NCBI GenBank assembly: GCA_025928215.1
Contig: JAICJW010000135.1
Location: forward strand, 1 to 10,324
Reading direction: 5' to 3'
DNA length: 10,324 nucleotides
Source of the DNA: Chloroflexia bacterium
Lineage (GTDB): Bacteria; Chloroflexota; Chloroflexia; Thermomicrobiales; JALYUS01
Shown here: piece by piece, positions 1-7,535 of the stretch
Position numbering within the stretch: position 1 is the first letter of the stretch
Layout of the letters: the number at the start of each line of letters is the position of its first letter
Made by a program: the position numbers and the translations under genes
The notes under the pieces: generated by a model
Seen by the model: the letters and a program-made list of their open reading frames with translations, nothing else
The model's database searches: none
Told to the model about the DNA's origin: nothing

Positions 1-340
1 AGAGGCGGTTATGCGTGTCGGGATACTCGGCGCTAATCCAGTCGAGCATCATGGCGCAACGGAGGGGCAACCGTGGAATCACACTCGTCTGCCGGGGGGT
101 GGCGATGCCGCTATGTGCCCATTGATTCCGTAGAAAGACCTGGTGCCATGTATAGAAATCTCGCTCGTTTACTGAGAGAAGTAGCCAGCCGTTGGCGTTC
201 GCATGCTGAATCTGGTCGTCATCCGCTTCCGCAAACATTCCTTCTGACTGCGCTGTTTTCACACGAAAACCACGTCGCTGTAGATACGCGATGACGATGT
301 GATTCACGCATTCATCGAGATAGACTGTCGGTACGGACAT
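1..340 (-). CDS. DUF5615 PIN-like toxin (VapC45-type), 3' end outside window
   Basis: Reading down from ATG 338-340, the minus strand stays open for 113 codons to the window edge, so the C-terminus (probably about ten residues or fewer) is missing. The product reads like a DUF5615 PIN-like nuclease. It starts with a beta strand ending in acidic YLDE (D9, E10), continues with a helix and RRGF (23-25), and has an acidic turn EADDDQ (38-43). A second strand, WLLLSVNERDF (52-62), corresponds to the family's 'LLTxNxRDF' motif, followed by WAHSGI (74-79). Family members paired with DUF433 are the toxin halves of VapBC45-type systems and are presumed metal-dependent RNases. The ATG overlaps the stop of the upstream DUF433 gene by one base (TAATG), which implies translational coupling. 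RNase activity and toxicity are inferred from the family. GC content is low here (27 of 60 bases at 301-360), unlike the sdh genes next door. Confidence 0.85.
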   Translation of the reverse strand, partial: MSVPTVYLDECVNHIVIAYLQRRGFRVKTAQSEGMFAEADDDQIQHANANGWLLLSVNERDFYTWHQVFLRNQWAHSGIATPRQTSVIPRLPLRCAMMLDWISAEYPDTHNRL

Positions 341-642
341 TACAGTTCGTTATAAGGGATATCTTTGCCTTCGTTGTCTTCCGCGATGTGGCGGTTAATT
401 TCCTCTCGATGTTCGCGGTAGTATCGGAATGCTGTCACGACATCAGTAGCACTTAGGGTCGGTAGTGCTGTCAGAACTCCCGCAATATCCCCGTATCCGT
501 GATGATATAACACGACCGCACGCACAGGGATGCGCGTTCCCTCAATCGTCGGTTCACCATGCAGGATGCCGGGGTTCCGCACGATCGTTCGTGGTCTTGA
601 TTCCGCTCGAACCCTTCTCGTCCTCCGAGCCGTAGATCGCAC
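340..642 (-). CDS. DUF433 antitoxin (VapB45-type)
   Basis: A 100-residue protein with the DUF433 signature: IVRNPGILHGEPTIEGTRIPVR at about residues 20-41, then a helical stretch and ALPTLSATDVVTAFRYYREH (59-78). DUF433 proteins have a small winged-helix-like fold and act as antitoxins that bind a partner PIN-like toxin; the partner is encoded directly downstream with a TAATG overlap. The annotated start is a GTG (640-642), the most upstream start codon after the in-frame stops. No Shine-Dalgarno sequence precedes it and the first ~18 residues are Arg-rich and outside the conserved domain, so an internal GTG at codon 21 or leaderless translation is possible. The GTG lies inside a 13-base palindrome (641-653) that may be an autoregulatory operator. 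A terminator upstream (654-684) suggests transcription independent of sdhB, although no convincing promoter was found. Confidence 0.85.
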   Translation of the reverse strand: MRSTARRTRRVRAESRPRTIVRNPGILHGEPTIEGTRIPVRAVVLYHHGYGDIAGVLTALPTLSATDVVTAFRYYREHREEINRHIAEDNEGKDIPYNEL

Positions 643-653
643 TCTGTCAGAGT
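641..653. promoter_or_regulatory. 13-base palindrome at the antitoxin start, possible operator
   Basis: The sequence actctg-t-cagagt is a perfect inverted repeat with 6-base arms around one central base. It covers the GTG start of the DUF433 gene and touches the U-tract of the sdh terminator. Antitoxins commonly repress their own operon by binding palindromes at the start, so an operator role is plausible but only inferred. Confidence 0.35.
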
Positions 654-684
654 AACAAAAGGAGATACCAAGATGGCATCTCCC
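654..684 (-). terminator. Rho-independent terminator of the sdhCAB operon
   Basis: Read on the minus strand, GGAGATGCC (683-675), the loop ATCTT (674-670) and GGTATCTCC (669-661) form a 9-bp stem with one G-U pair. It can be extended by a G-U pair (684/660). The stem is followed directly by TTTTGTT (660-654). It begins about 40 bases after the sdhB stop codon, at the expected place for the end of the operon, and separates it from the toxin-antitoxin pair. Confidence 0.8.
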
Positions 685-721
685 AGCGCGTTATCAGATT
701 CAGCACGTACCTCGGCCTGCG

Positions 722-1551
722 TTATTCGTTGCTCGTCTTCGCCTCGCGGTCTTTGCGGCGGGTGGCGCGGAGGAGGTCGCGGTTCATGAAGGAGATGACG
801 TCCAGCGGGATCTCCTTCGGGCAGACGGCGGCGCACTCGCCGATGTTCGTGCAGGAGCCGAAGCCTTCCGCATCCATCTGCTCGACCATCCTGATCACGC
901 GGTCGTCCCGCTCCGGCTGCCCCTGCGGTAGGTGACCGAGATGGGAAATCTTTGCGCCGGTGAAGAGCGCTGCGGAGGCATTCGGGCACATTGCCACGCA
1001 AGCACCGCAGCCAATGCAGGCGGCGTAATCGAAGGCGGCGTCGGCGTCCGCCTTCGGGACGAGGATCGCATTGGCGTCCTGCGCGCCGCCGGTCGGCGCG
1101 GTGATGTAGCCGCCCACCTGAATAATCCGGTCAAAGGCGCTACGATTCACGACGAGGTCCTTGATAACCGGGAAGGCGCGCGCCCGCCACGGCTCAATCG
1201 TGATCGTCTCGCCGTCCTTGAAGTGGCGCATGTGCAGTTGGCAGACCGTCGTGCCGGATTCGGGGCCATGTGCAACGCCGTTAATCATAAATCCACAGGT
1301 GCCGCAGATGCCCTCACGGCAGTCGTTGTCGAAAGCGATCGGCTCCTCGCCGCGCGCGATCAACTCCTCATTGACGACATCGAGCATCTCTAGAAAAGAC
1401 ATATCCGTGCTGATCCCCCGCGCCTCGTAGGTGACCATCTTCCCCGCGCTGGCGGCATTCTTCTGCCGCCAGACCAGGAGGGTGAGGTTCAGGGTGCGGC
1501 CAGCATGATCGTTCGGTTCCGTGGCGGTTCCGCGCTGTGCGAGCATTGCCA

Positions 1552-1552
<1 letters not shown>
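722..1552 (-). CDS. sdhB: Succinate dehydrogenase / fumarate reductase iron-sulfur subunit
   Basis: This 276-residue electron-transfer subunit of complex II passes electrons from the flavoprotein SdhA to the membrane quinone site. All cluster ligands are visible. The N-terminal ferredoxin domain has CREGICGTC (C78, C83, C86) plus C104 for [2Fe-2S]. The C-terminal domain has C179, C182, C185 and C244 for [4Fe-4S] and C189, C234, C240 for [3Fe-4S], in the usual CxxCxxCxxxCP and CxxxxxCxxxCP arrangement. Length fits the family's larger, non-classical members. The start ATG (1552) overlaps the sdhA stop by one base (TAATG) and has GGAG about nine bases upstream, inside the end of sdhA, so the two are translationally coupled. 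A second in-frame ATG two codons later is less likely. It is the last gene of sdhC-sdhA-sdhB and is followed by a terminator. Confidence 0.96.
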
Positions 1553-3528
<1,976 letters not shown>

Positions 3529-3544
3529 CGCTACGTCTGCTCTC

Positions 3545-4225
3545 CTAACTGACGATGCCGGTCAAGACGGCGACCGGAACGACGCAGCCGCCGACGGCGA
3601 TCAACACCGCCGAGACGAGCGCGAGGCCCCGGAAGAACCGATTGTACTTCCGGCGATTGACGCCGACGGTCTGGAACATGCTCCAGACGCCGTGATAGAG
3701 ATGGAAGCCGAGCGCGATCATCGCGAGGATATAAAAGACGGTGACATACCAGTGGCCGAAGCCGGAAATCACATTGTCGTACACGTCGCCCGCCGCGTAG
3801 GCGCCGGAATGCAGCGTGCCCGTCGTCAGGTCGAGGATGTGATAGATGATGAAGAAGAAGATGACGAGGCCACCCCAGCGCATCGTGCGCGACGCGATAG
3901 TCGCGTCGGTATCCTTTTTACTGACGTAGCGCACCGGGCGGCTCGCGACGCTGCGCTGCGTCAGTTGCACTGCCGCGACGATATGGAGGATGACGGAGAC
4001 GAGCAGGATGATACGAATCGCCCATAAGAGTTCGGTACGGAAAAAGATCGGATTCCCGACGGTGCGGAGATACTCACTGTATGCGTTGAATTTCTCCCGC
4101 CCCTCAAAGACTTTCAGGTTGCCGTAGATGTGTGCAATCATGAAGAGGTAGAGAATGAACCCCGTCACCGCCATGACCGTTTTCTTGCCGATTGACGTGC
4201 GATACAGCGCTACCGTCGCAGCCAT
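3545..4225 (-). CDS. sdhC: Succinate dehydrogenase cytochrome b subunit, type B (five helices, diheme)
   Basis: This 226-residue membrane anchor holds the quinone site of complex II. Five hydrophobic helices are visible at about 16-34, 65-88, 117-135, 156-180 and 199-222. Histidines lie in the first four helices: H32, H81, H129 and H175 (or H178). The spacing resembles the four axial ligands of the two haems b in Wolinella FrdC and Bacillus SdhC, which points to the single-subunit type B anchor; no sdhD follows. Such enzymes usually work with menaquinone. The reading frame is open upstream to 4387, but the ATG at 4225 is chosen because GGAGA lies eight bases before it, the MAATVALYRTSIGKK start is typical, and the upstream extension would run through a promoter. 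First gene of the sdhCAB operon. Confidence 0.93.
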   Translation of the reverse strand: MAATVALYRTSIGKKTVMAVTGFILYLFMIAHIYGNLKVFEGREKFNAYSEYLRTVGNPIFFRTELLWAIRIILLVSVILHIVAAVQLTQRSVASRPVRYVSKKDTDATIASRTMRWGGLVIFFFIIYHILDLTTGTLHSGAYAAGDVYDNVISGFGHWYVTVFYILAMIALGFHLYHGVWSMFQTVGVNRRKYNRFFRGLALVSAVLIAVGGCVVPVAVLTGIVS

Positions 4226-4365
4226 AGATGCTTTCTCCGCTCGTCTGGGATGCGATAATCCCCCTCGTGGTCCGTATCCAACCGCCCCACGCCCGCCTGG
4301 CACCGTCGTTCGTGCAGACGCCCCAAAATGCCCCTGCGGAAAAGTCTCAAACGTCACTACGGGCG

Positions 4366-4394
4366 AGTATAGCACCGCACGCGCCAATCGTCAG
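4366..4394 (-). promoter_or_regulatory. Sigma-70-type promoter for sdhCAB (proximal)
   Basis: On the minus strand CTGACG (4394-4389), a 17-base spacer and TATACT (4371-4366) form a promoter. The spacer ends in TGC, giving an extended -10 (TGnTATACT). Hexamers match consensus at 4 of 6 and 5 of 6. The start would fall near 4359, leaving a leader of roughly 130 bases before sdhC. Confidence 0.55.
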
Positions 4395-4436
4395 GCGTGC
4401 GAGCATTGCCTTTTTCTATGGGGAACATTGGCTGCT

Positions 4437-4465
4437 ATGTTATGCTTCCATTCGGATACTATCAA
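4437..4465 (-). promoter_or_regulatory. Sigma-70-type promoter for sdhCAB (distal)
   Basis: On the minus strand TTGATA (4465-4460), a 17-base spacer and TAACAT (4442-4437) match the consensus at 5 of 6 and 4 of 6. It lies in the AT-rich part of the divergent gap and would start transcription about 200 bases before sdhC. It could be a second sdh promoter. Confidence 0.45.
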
Positions 4466-4479
4466 CACAGAGTGGGATA

Positions 4480-4491
4480 CATCGCGCGATG
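4480..4491. promoter_or_regulatory. Perfect 12-base palindrome upstream of corA
   Basis: CATCGCGCGATG is fully self-complementary and lies in the divergent promoter region, between the distal sdh promoter and the corA start. It could be a binding site for a dimeric regulator. It is short and GC-rich enough that chance is possible. Confidence 0.3.
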
Positions 4492-4529
4492 CGTGGGGCA
4501 GCGCCGGATGGTAGGGAAGGGGAGCGAGC

Positions 4530-5504
4530 ATGATGCGAACGCGGGTATATACGAGTGCCGATGGGGGGACGGTCCGTGCGGACCTCTCGCGGGAGCAGAT
4601 GGAAGCGATGATGACCCATCCTGACACCCGCATCTGGGTGGACCTCGATACCCCGACCGAGGACGATCTGAAGATGCTGGAGGCGGATTTCGGCATCCTC
4701 CAACTGACGACGGAAGACCTCGCGCGGCAGGGGCAGCGGGCGAAACTCGAGGAGTTCGACAGTTACGATTACCTCGTCGCCTTCGACATGCAGTTCGCGG
4801 ACAACGAGATCACGACGCACGAGGTGGACTTTCTCATCGGTCGTACATTCCTGATCTCGTCGCACCGCGGCAGCCTGGCGTCGGATGACGAGCGGGCGCG
4901 GCTCGAACAGCGGTTGCCGCGCGTGATGGCGCGCGGGGTGGATTACCTGCTCTACGTTCTGCTCGATACGCTCGTGGATCGCTATTTCCCCGCTCTCGAC
5001 GCCTTCGATGAGGCGATTGACGGCCTTGAGGACGCGATCATCGCGGACCCAACACCGGCGGTGCTGAACACGATCTTCGCGATGAAGCGCAATGTCGTAC
5101 AATTGCGTAAGGTCATCAATCCGCAGCTGGAATCCTTCAGCCGCCTGACGAGCGAGTCGTACGGCGTCGTACAGGCGGACAATCTCATCTATTACCGGGA
5201 TGTTCACGATCACCTGATCCGCATCTTCGAGGTCGTGGACTCGTACCGCGATCAAATGTCCTCCGCGCTCGATGCCTACCTCTCGATGACCTCGAACCGC
5301 ATGAATGAGGTGATGAAGCGGCTAACGGTTGTCGCGGCTATTTTCTTGCCAATCACCTTCCTGACGGGCGTCTTCGGCATGAACTTCGGCAGTCAGCCGT
5401 GGGTGCAGAAGGATCCTGGCTGGCTCTTCTGGGCGAGCGTCGCAGTGATGATCGTCATTACCGCCGTGCAGATCATGTTCTATCGCCGCAAACGATGGAT
5501 TTGA
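4530..5504 (+). CDS. corA: CorA-family magnesium/cobalt transport protein
   Basis: This 324-residue divalent-cation channel subunit is expected to form a homopentamer in the inner membrane and let Mg2+ (and Co2+/Ni2+) into the cell. The N-terminal ~260 residues form the cytoplasmic domain, including the conserved YYRDVHDHL helix (221-229) and the long stalk helix (about 235-282). Two transmembrane helices lie at about 264-282 and 297-317. The family-defining GMN selectivity motif is at 283-285, directly after the first helix, and a basic tail RRKRW follows the second. Length is normal. Two consecutive ATG codons (4530, 4533) are available; AAGGGGAG (4517-4524) suits either. It is divergent from sdhCAB and followed by a repeat-built hairpin rather than a normal terminator. 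Confidence 0.95.
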   Translation: MMRTRVYTSADGGTVRADLSREQMEAMMTHPDTRIWVDLDTPTEDDLKMLEADFGILQLTTEDLARQGQRAKLEEFDSYDYLVAFDMQFADNEITTHEVDFLIGRTFLISSHRGSLASDDERARLEQRLPRVMARGVDYLLYVLLDTLVDRYFPALDAFDEAIDGLEDAIIADPTPAVLNTIFAMKRNVVQLRKVINPQLESFSRLTSESYGVVQADNLIYYRDVHDHLIRIFEVVDSYRDQMSSALDAYLSMTSNRMNEVMKRLTVVAAIFLPITFLTGVFGMNFGSQPWVQKDPGWLFWASVAVMIVITAVQIMFYRRKRWI

Positions 5505-5508
5505 ACAA

Positions 5509-5592
5509 GTAGTCAGTAGTCGGTGGCCAGTAATCAGAATGGGAACGAATCCTCTGACTACCGGCTACTGACTACTGACTACCGATTACTGA
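5509..5592. repeat. Degenerate heptanucleotide repeats forming a 30-base-arm hairpin
   Basis: Almost all of the corA/nfi gap is made of 7-base units. On the plus strand tagtcag-like units fill 5510-5537 (tagtcag, tagtcgg, tggccag, taatcag). Ctgacta-like units fill 5554-5592 (ctgacta, ccggcta, ctgacta, ctgacta, ccgatta, ctga). The two blocks are inverted copies: arms 5509-5538 and 5553-5582 pair over 30 positions (26 Watson-Crick, two G-U, two A-C) around a 14-base loop (5539-5552). No U-tract follows, so it is not a standard terminator. The right block ends just at the nfi ribosome binding site (GAGG, 5591-5594). It resembles short tandem heptanucleotide elements reported between genes in cyanobacteria and others; origin and role are unknown. 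Confidence 0.85.
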
Positions 5593-5598
5593 GGTTCT

Positions 5599-6285
5599 AT
5601 GCGTATCACCGTCAATCCTACCTATCTGCCGGACAGCGCCGAGCCGCCGCGCGAGGCGATTGCCCGGCAGCGTGTCTGGGCCGCGCTGGTGCGAGAAGAG
5701 CCGTTGCCACGCTCACCGGCCACTATCGCTGCCGTTGATGTTCACCTCGGCGCGGACCGGGCGATTGGCGTCGCGGCGCTCCTTACATTCCCCGATCTGG
5801 AACCGGTCGCGATTGTTTCCGCCGATGCGCCCCTCGCCTATCCGTATGTGCCCGGCCTGCTCTCATGGCGCGAATTGCCCGCCGCGCTCGCCGCACTGGA
5901 ACAACTCCCCCAGGCACCCGATGTGCTGATTGCGGATGGTCATGGGCGGTCGCATCCCCGGCGGTTCGGTCTGGCCTGCCATCTTGGCCTCGCCGTGAAC
6001 CTGCCGACGCTCGGCTGCGCGAAATCCATTCTCATCGGGCGGTACGAAGGGCTGGCGGTGGAAGCGGGCAGCGTCGTGCCGCTCGTGGATAAAGGCGAAG
6101 TCGTCGCGATGGCGCTCAGGACACGGACGGGCGTCGCGCCCGTCTTCCCTTCGGTCGGCCATCGCATCACGCTCGATGATGCCGTCTCTGTCGTCCGCCG
6201 TAGCGCGGTACGGACGAAACTCCCTGAACCTTCCCGCCTCGCTCATAAAGAAGCCCAACACCTCGCCCGCGCCGCCCGCCTGTAG
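5599..6285 (+). CDS. nfi: Endonuclease V (deoxyinosine 3' endonuclease)
   Basis: This 228-residue DNA repair nuclease cuts the second phosphodiester bond 3' to hypoxanthine (deaminated adenine). Family motifs in order are AAVDVH with catalytic Asp47 (44-49), the damage-probing wedge PYVP (82-85) leading into GLLSWRE with Glu92, and DVLIADGHGRSHPRRFGLA (108-126) with Asp113. PTLGCAKS (136-143), SVGHRI (185-190) and the C-terminal PSRLAHKEA (211-219) with His216 follow. The acidic triad and the late His match the metal site known from Thermotoga EndoV. Length is typical. The ATG at 5599 has a nearby GAGG (5591-5594) placed at the edge of the heptad hairpin, so the hairpin could affect translation. 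The Uma2 gene begins 53 bases downstream. Confidence 0.95.
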   Translation: MRITVNPTYLPDSAEPPREAIARQRVWAALVREEPLPRSPATIAAVDVHLGADRAIGVAALLTFPDLEPVAIVSADAPLAYPYVPGLLSWRELPAALAALEQLPQAPDVLIADGHGRSHPRRFGLACHLGLAVNLPTLGCAKSILIGRYEGLAVEAGSVVPLVDKGEVVAMALRTRTGVAPVFPSVGHRITLDDAVSVVRRSAVRTKLPEPSRLAHKEAQHLARAARL

Positions 6286-6287
6286 GG

Positions 6288-6313
6288 TACAATGACACGG
6301 CACTTTCCCGTGT
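6288..6313 (+). promoter_or_regulatory. Possible -10 box and small hairpin before the Uma2 gene
   Basis: TACAAT (6288-6293) directly follows the nfi stop and matches the -10 consensus at 5 of 6, but no -35 box stands at the right distance inside the GC-rich end of nfi. It is followed by ACACGG (6295-6300) and CCGTGT (6308-6313), which pair as a 6-bp hairpin with a 7-base loop. The Uma2 gene may therefore have its own transcript. Confidence 0.3.
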
Positions 6314-6338
6314 ATCAAGGGGGCAAAGGGGGCATACG

Positions 6339-6893
6339 ATGGCAACCCGAACCAAACTGACCTATGAAGACTATGAGACCTTCCCGGATGACGGCAATCG
6401 CTATGAGATCATTGACGGGGAGGTCTTCCTGTCTCCACCACCAATCACGGCGCACCAATGGGCGAGCGCGCAACTCTCGCGTCTGATTGGTAATCATGTC
6501 ATGCAGCAAAATCTTGGCTATGTCTTTTATGCGCCGTTCGCAGTCCACCTAAGTCCACACGATGTCTTTGAACCAGATGTCCTCTTCATCTCAGAATCAA
6601 AGATGTCGCTCGTTGACCGTCGGGGTATGAATGGTGTGCCTGATCTATGCATTGAGATCGCATCGCCTTCAACACGTTCCCGTGACCGAACGGCCAAGTA
6701 TGAACGATATGCGTACTTCGGTGTGCCGGACTATTGGATCGTTGATGTCAACGCGCAAACGGTGGAAGTCTTCTCGCTCGAAAACCATTCGTACCTGCTC
6801 CTCGCGATTGCGCGCGGTGACGAGGTAATTGTTTCGCGTGTGCTACCTGACCTCGAACTGCGTGCCTCCGCGCTTTTTACATCCAGATGGTGA
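6339..6893 (+). CDS. Uma2 (DUF820) family PD-(D/E)XK nuclease-like protein
   Basis: This 184-residue protein has the Uma2 pattern. An N-terminal LTYEDYETFPDDG (7-19) leads into RYEIIDGEVF (21-30), followed by SPPPITAHQ (32-40). Strand FEPDVLFI (77-84) carries the likely metal ligand Asp80. Then come VPDLCIEIASPST (100-112) with Glu106, RDRTAKYERYA (115-125) with Lys120, and GVPDYWIVD (128-136). The fold is that of restriction-type PD-(D/E)XK nucleases, and the Asp/Glu/Lys set is intact. Biological substrates of the family are not established; these genes are abundant in Cyanobacteria and Chloroflexota. The ATG follows GGGGGC (6328-6334). It sits between two DNA repair genes, only 13 bases before ogt. 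GC content is lower than its neighbours (27 of 60 bases at 6541-6600), suggesting a different origin. Confidence 0.88.
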   Translation: MATRTKLTYEDYETFPDDGNRYEIIDGEVFLSPPPITAHQWASAQLSRLIGNHVMQQNLGYVFYAPFAVHLSPHDVFEPDVLFISESKMSLVDRRGMNGVPDLCIEIASPSTRSRDRTAKYERYAYFGVPDYWIVDVNAQTVEVFSLENHSYLLLAIARGDEVIVSRVLPDLELRASALFTSRW

Positions 6894-6906
6894 GGGGTGG
6901 GGAGGG

Positions 6907-7440
6907 ATGACGGCTCAAACCGCATCGGTCTCGTATACCACTGTCCCAATGCCCGTCGGCGATATGCTCGTCGCGGGGACGGAGCGGGGCATATGCGCGC
7001 TGATTATCGCCGCGCACGCGGACATGCCGTCGGCGCTCGATGCGCTCCAGCACTACTGCCCCGCGCCGCTCGTGCCAGGCACGGGCGCGCTCGCGGATGC
7101 GGCGGCGCAACTCACCGAATACCTTGATGGCACGCGGCAAACGTTCGATCTGCCACTCGATCTGGTCGGGACGCCGTTTCAGCGGCACGTCTGGGAATTG
7201 CTCCTCGCCATTCCCTATGGCGAAACCGTGACCTATCGCGATCTCGCGTGCGTGCTCGGCCAACCGGGAGGCGCGCAGGCGGTCGGCGGGGCGGTCGCGC
7301 GCAACCCTGCCTCGATCATCGTGCCGTGCCATCGCGTCCTCGGCAGCGATGGAAACCTGACCGGCTACGCGTGGGGCATCAACGTCAAACGCTGGCTGCT
7401 CGACCACGAACGCCGCATCGTGGGCCGAACCCTCTTTTGA
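6907..7440 (+). CDS. ogt: Methylated-DNA--protein-cysteine S-methyltransferase (O6-alkylguanine repair)
   Basis: This 177-residue suicide repair protein moves alkyl groups from O6-alkylguanine (and O4-alkylthymine) to its own cysteine. The C-terminal domain has FQRHVWELLLAIPYGETVTY (91-110), the acceptor motif PCHRV with Cys141-His142 (140-144), and GNLTGYAWG (149-157). It ends in WLLDHE (163-168), whose Glu168 completes the Cys-His-Glu relay. Tyr110 and Asn133 also match conserved active-site positions. Gln124 stands where human MGMT has the 'arginine finger' Arg128. The frame is open from 6829, but the ATG at 6907 is chosen because GGGGAGGG lies just before it, the protein then has family length, and it no longer overlaps the Uma2 gene. 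It is probably co-transcribed with the Uma2 gene (13-base gap). Confidence 0.94.
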   Translation: MTAQTASVSYTTVPMPVGDMLVAGTERGICALIIAAHADMPSALDALQHYCPAPLVPGTGALADAAAQLTEYLDGTRQTFDLPLDLVGTPFQRHVWELLLAIPYGETVTYRDLACVLGQPGGAQAVGGAVARNPASIIVPCHRVLGSDGNLTGYAWGINVKRWLLDHERRIVGRTLF

Positions 7441-7471
7441 GGCCGGAAACCGAATGTTTTCTCCCTCACTG

Positions 7472-7505
7472 TGATACGATGATCTACCTGGCGTGCCGGG
7501 GCACG
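7472..7505 (+). promoter_or_regulatory. Possible mdh promoter element and small hairpin
   Basis: In the 95-base ogt/mdh gap, TGaTACGAT (7472-7480) resembles an extended -10 box but has only 4 of 6 hexamer matches and no good -35. Just after it, CGTGCC-GG-GGCACG (7492-7505) is a perfect 6-base inverted repeat. There is no U-tract, so it is not a clear terminator. mdh may have its own weak promoter here. Confidence 0.25.
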
Positions 7506-7535
7506 AACGTCAATTAGCCGATGCGGAGGGGGGCG

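Larger units (their letters stand above)
4226..4529. other. Divergent intergenic region sdhC / corA
   Basis: This 304-base gap separates the diverging sdhC and corA genes. The half nearer corA contains an AT-rich patch (about 4405-4470) holding the distal sdh promoter. A perfect 12-base palindrome, CATCGCGCGATG, lies at 4480-4491, about 40 bases before corA. No convincing plus-strand promoter was found for corA; only partial -10-like boxes (TATGTT 4436-4441, GATACT 4455-4460) without matching -35 boxes. I do not recognise a riboswitch in the sdhC leader. Confidence 0.5.

Noticed and set aside
73..294. Plus-strand 73-codon open frame near the left edge
   Set aside because: It lies opposite the DUF5615 gene, whose family motifs and coupling to DUF433 are clear.
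1538..1551. Fourteen-base identity (GTGCGAGCATTGCC) between the sdhB start and 4397-4410 upstream of the sdh promoter
   Set aside because: One exact 14-base match in 10 kb of GC-biased sequence is not far from chance, and the first copy is explained by coding sequence.
4226..4387. N-terminal extension of SdhC by 54 residues from a TTG at 4387
   Set aside because: The extension covers the extended -10 promoter, has no typical SdhC sequence, and the ATG at 4225 has a well-spaced ribosome binding site and gives a normal family length.
4440..5255. 271-codon minus-strand open frame opposite corA
   Set aside because: It is antisense to the clear corA gene and would run through the divergent promoter region; no domain is seen.
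5509..5592. CRISPR array
   Set aside because: Units are only seven bases, contiguous without spacers, degenerate and inverted; no cas gene is present.
6829..6906. 26-residue N-terminal extension of the alkyltransferase overlapping the Uma2 gene
   Set aside because: The ATG at 6907 has GGGGAGGG just upstream, avoids the overlap and gives the usual length; the extension has no recognisable domain.
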